A DNA stretch of 64,000 nucleotides from an uncultured Prevotella sp. (lineage in GTDB: Bacteria; Bacteroidota; Bacteroidia; Bacteroidales; Bacteroidaceae), in the NCBI GenBank assembly GCA_900553465.1, contig USDT01000006.1:21527-85526 (forward strand), written 5' to 3'. The notes beneath the pieces were generated by a model, which was not told where the DNA came from, did no database searches, and worked only from the letters and a program-made list of their open reading frames with translations. Positions 63,440 to 64,000 of the stretch are shown here, piece by piece. Both the position numbers and the translations under genes were made by a program. Position 1 is the first letter of the stretch. The number at the start of each line of letters is the position of its first letter.

Positions 63440-63574
63440 GGTTTCTTCTTTCCGACAACACAGAAACGCATAAACCGCTGTGACACAACCACTTGCCTTA
63501 ACCTCTCAAAAATCGCGTATTTGCACCCGAGCGGACTGATGAACGCAACGAGCGCACTCTCGTGAAGTTACCGG

Positions 63575-63618
63575 TGAATATTTATTCATGTCCGATGACG
63601 CAACTGCATAAATATGCA
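63575..63618. promoter_or_regulatory. Paired 14-bp palindromes (ArgR-box-like)
   Basis: TGAATATTTATTCA at 63575-63588 is a perfect palindrome and TGCATAAATATGCA at 63605-63618 a near one, 30 bp start to start. Both fit the general form TGmATWWWWATkCA of arginine-repressor boxes. Similar pairs occur at 12208/12237 and 40222/40252. There is no arginine gene next to any of them, so a regulatory role here is uncertain. Confidence 0.45.
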
Positions 63619-63842
63619 AAAAACTCTTCAGCTCCGCTTCCGGTGCATTACCGGCATCCGTAAATGCGAAAAACATTATGCCGCAGGCCCTTAGCTGCAG
63701 GTTGAATAAATAATTGAAAGCATAACAAGTCGCTTTTTTCAGTTTTTGCAAAAAACGCGCATATATATTAAAAAACTATTATCAAAATAGGCACAAAATG
63801 TAAATATCTGTATTATTTATAGCAAAAAATACATTATTTTAT

Positions 63843-63850
63843 TAATTTTG
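63843..63850 (+). promoter_or_regulatory. -7 promoter element for a gene beyond the window
   Basis: TAATTTTG matches TAnnTTTG. No -33 TTTG is present at the normal spacing. The downstream gene, if any, begins past base 64000. Confidence 0.4.
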
Positions 63851-64000
63851 CACGGCTGTTTTCAGAATAACAACATTTCAGGATGCTGTTTTTACACAAT
63901 TTGGATGGCTTACACTTATTATTCATTACATAATTTTACATTTTTAGGGGACTTCTATAAATTAAATCCCTGATTATAAGTTGCATAAGCGGATAAAATG

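Larger units (their letters stand above)
63045..64000. other. 956-bp gene-free stretch at the window end, rich in repeat modules
   Basis: No convincing gene. It contains TGAATATTTATACA at 63171-63184, an A-tract TAAAAAATTTTGACA near 63194-63208, the 22-bp array (63330-63439), a motif with CTTAACCTCTCAAAAATCGC then GTATTTGC at 63496-63524, and the palindrome pair TGAATATTTATTCA (63575-63588) and TGCATAAATATGCA (63605-63618), 30 bp apart. Beyond 63720 it becomes very AT-rich and holds a -7 element (TAATTTTG at 63843-63850) for a gene past the window. A terminator for comF is not seen. Confidence 0.65.

Overview
The window reads as chromosome of a Bacteroidota member, most likely Prevotellaceae (Prevotella or a close relative). 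This rests on Bacteroidota-type promoters (TAnnTTTG with a TTTG about 19-21 bp upstream), TonB-dependent receptors, a type III glutamine synthetase, the LL-diaminopimelate aminotransferase route to lysine, many SusD-era style lipoproteins, WG-repeat and TPR lipoproteins, and a GH29 fucosidase. Genus is inferred, not proven. I see no phage, plasmid, transposase or CRISPR array.

Layout. 0-7.1 kb: two small secreted proteins, a frameshifted TonB-dependent receptor with an upstream His-rich small protein, and a large outer-membrane beta-barrel protein. 7.5-12.1 kb: dapF-dapL and glutamine synthetase III, closed by a strong terminator. 12.8-25.5 kb: a HAD phosphatase, then an envelope-glycan run made of a phosphoethanolamine-transferase-like enzyme, two acyltransferase-3 proteins, a UbiA-type polyprenyl-phosphate phosphoribosyltransferase, a HAD-IB phosphatase, GtrA, two paralogous membrane proteins, and glycosyltransferases. 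25.6-27.8 kb: a BASS-type transporter and trpS. 29.1-37.9 kb: a second surface-glycan locus with a flippase, GT2 enzymes, a bifunctional CDP-ribitol synthase-like protein, a LicD phosphotransferase, a fucosyltransferase-like protein and a methyltransferase. 38-49 kb: a TonB-like C-terminal domain protein, a membrane-spanning TPR/HTH regulator, HAD, GNAT, comM, a thioredoxin-fold lipoprotein, a TPR/OmpA-like lipoprotein, tRNA-Leu and a WG-repeat protein. 49-64 kb: pyrE-SRPBCC-argH-lipoprotein, tandem lipoproteins, argS, RNase H, a monooxygenase-fold lipoprotein, a fucosidase, a glycosyltransferase, ribD, prmC, recX and comF.

How the genes fit together. Two sets look like pathways. UbiA + HAD-IB + GtrA are the expected parts for making and flipping a polyprenyl-phospho-pentose donor. 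The CDP-ribitol synthase plus LicD pair is the expected machinery for adding ribitol phosphate to a glycan, chemistry shared with the mammalian fukutin proteins. Both point to a pentose- or pentitol-decorated surface polymer.

The least explained signal is non-coding. Six separate gene-free stretches (12.4, 19.7, 28.5, 40.4, 52.4 and 63.4 kb) carry contiguous tandem arrays of a degenerate unit of exactly 22 bp, five to eight copies each. Each unit is an imperfect dyad of about 15-16 bp plus a linker of about 6 bp. Several arrays are flanked by other shared modules: paired 14-bp palindromes 29-30 bp apart, a motif containing AACCTCTCA...TCGCG.ATTTGC, and an A-tract element. A second family, a promoter repeat with a fixed 66-bp period, occurs at 0, 31.7 and 35.7 kb.
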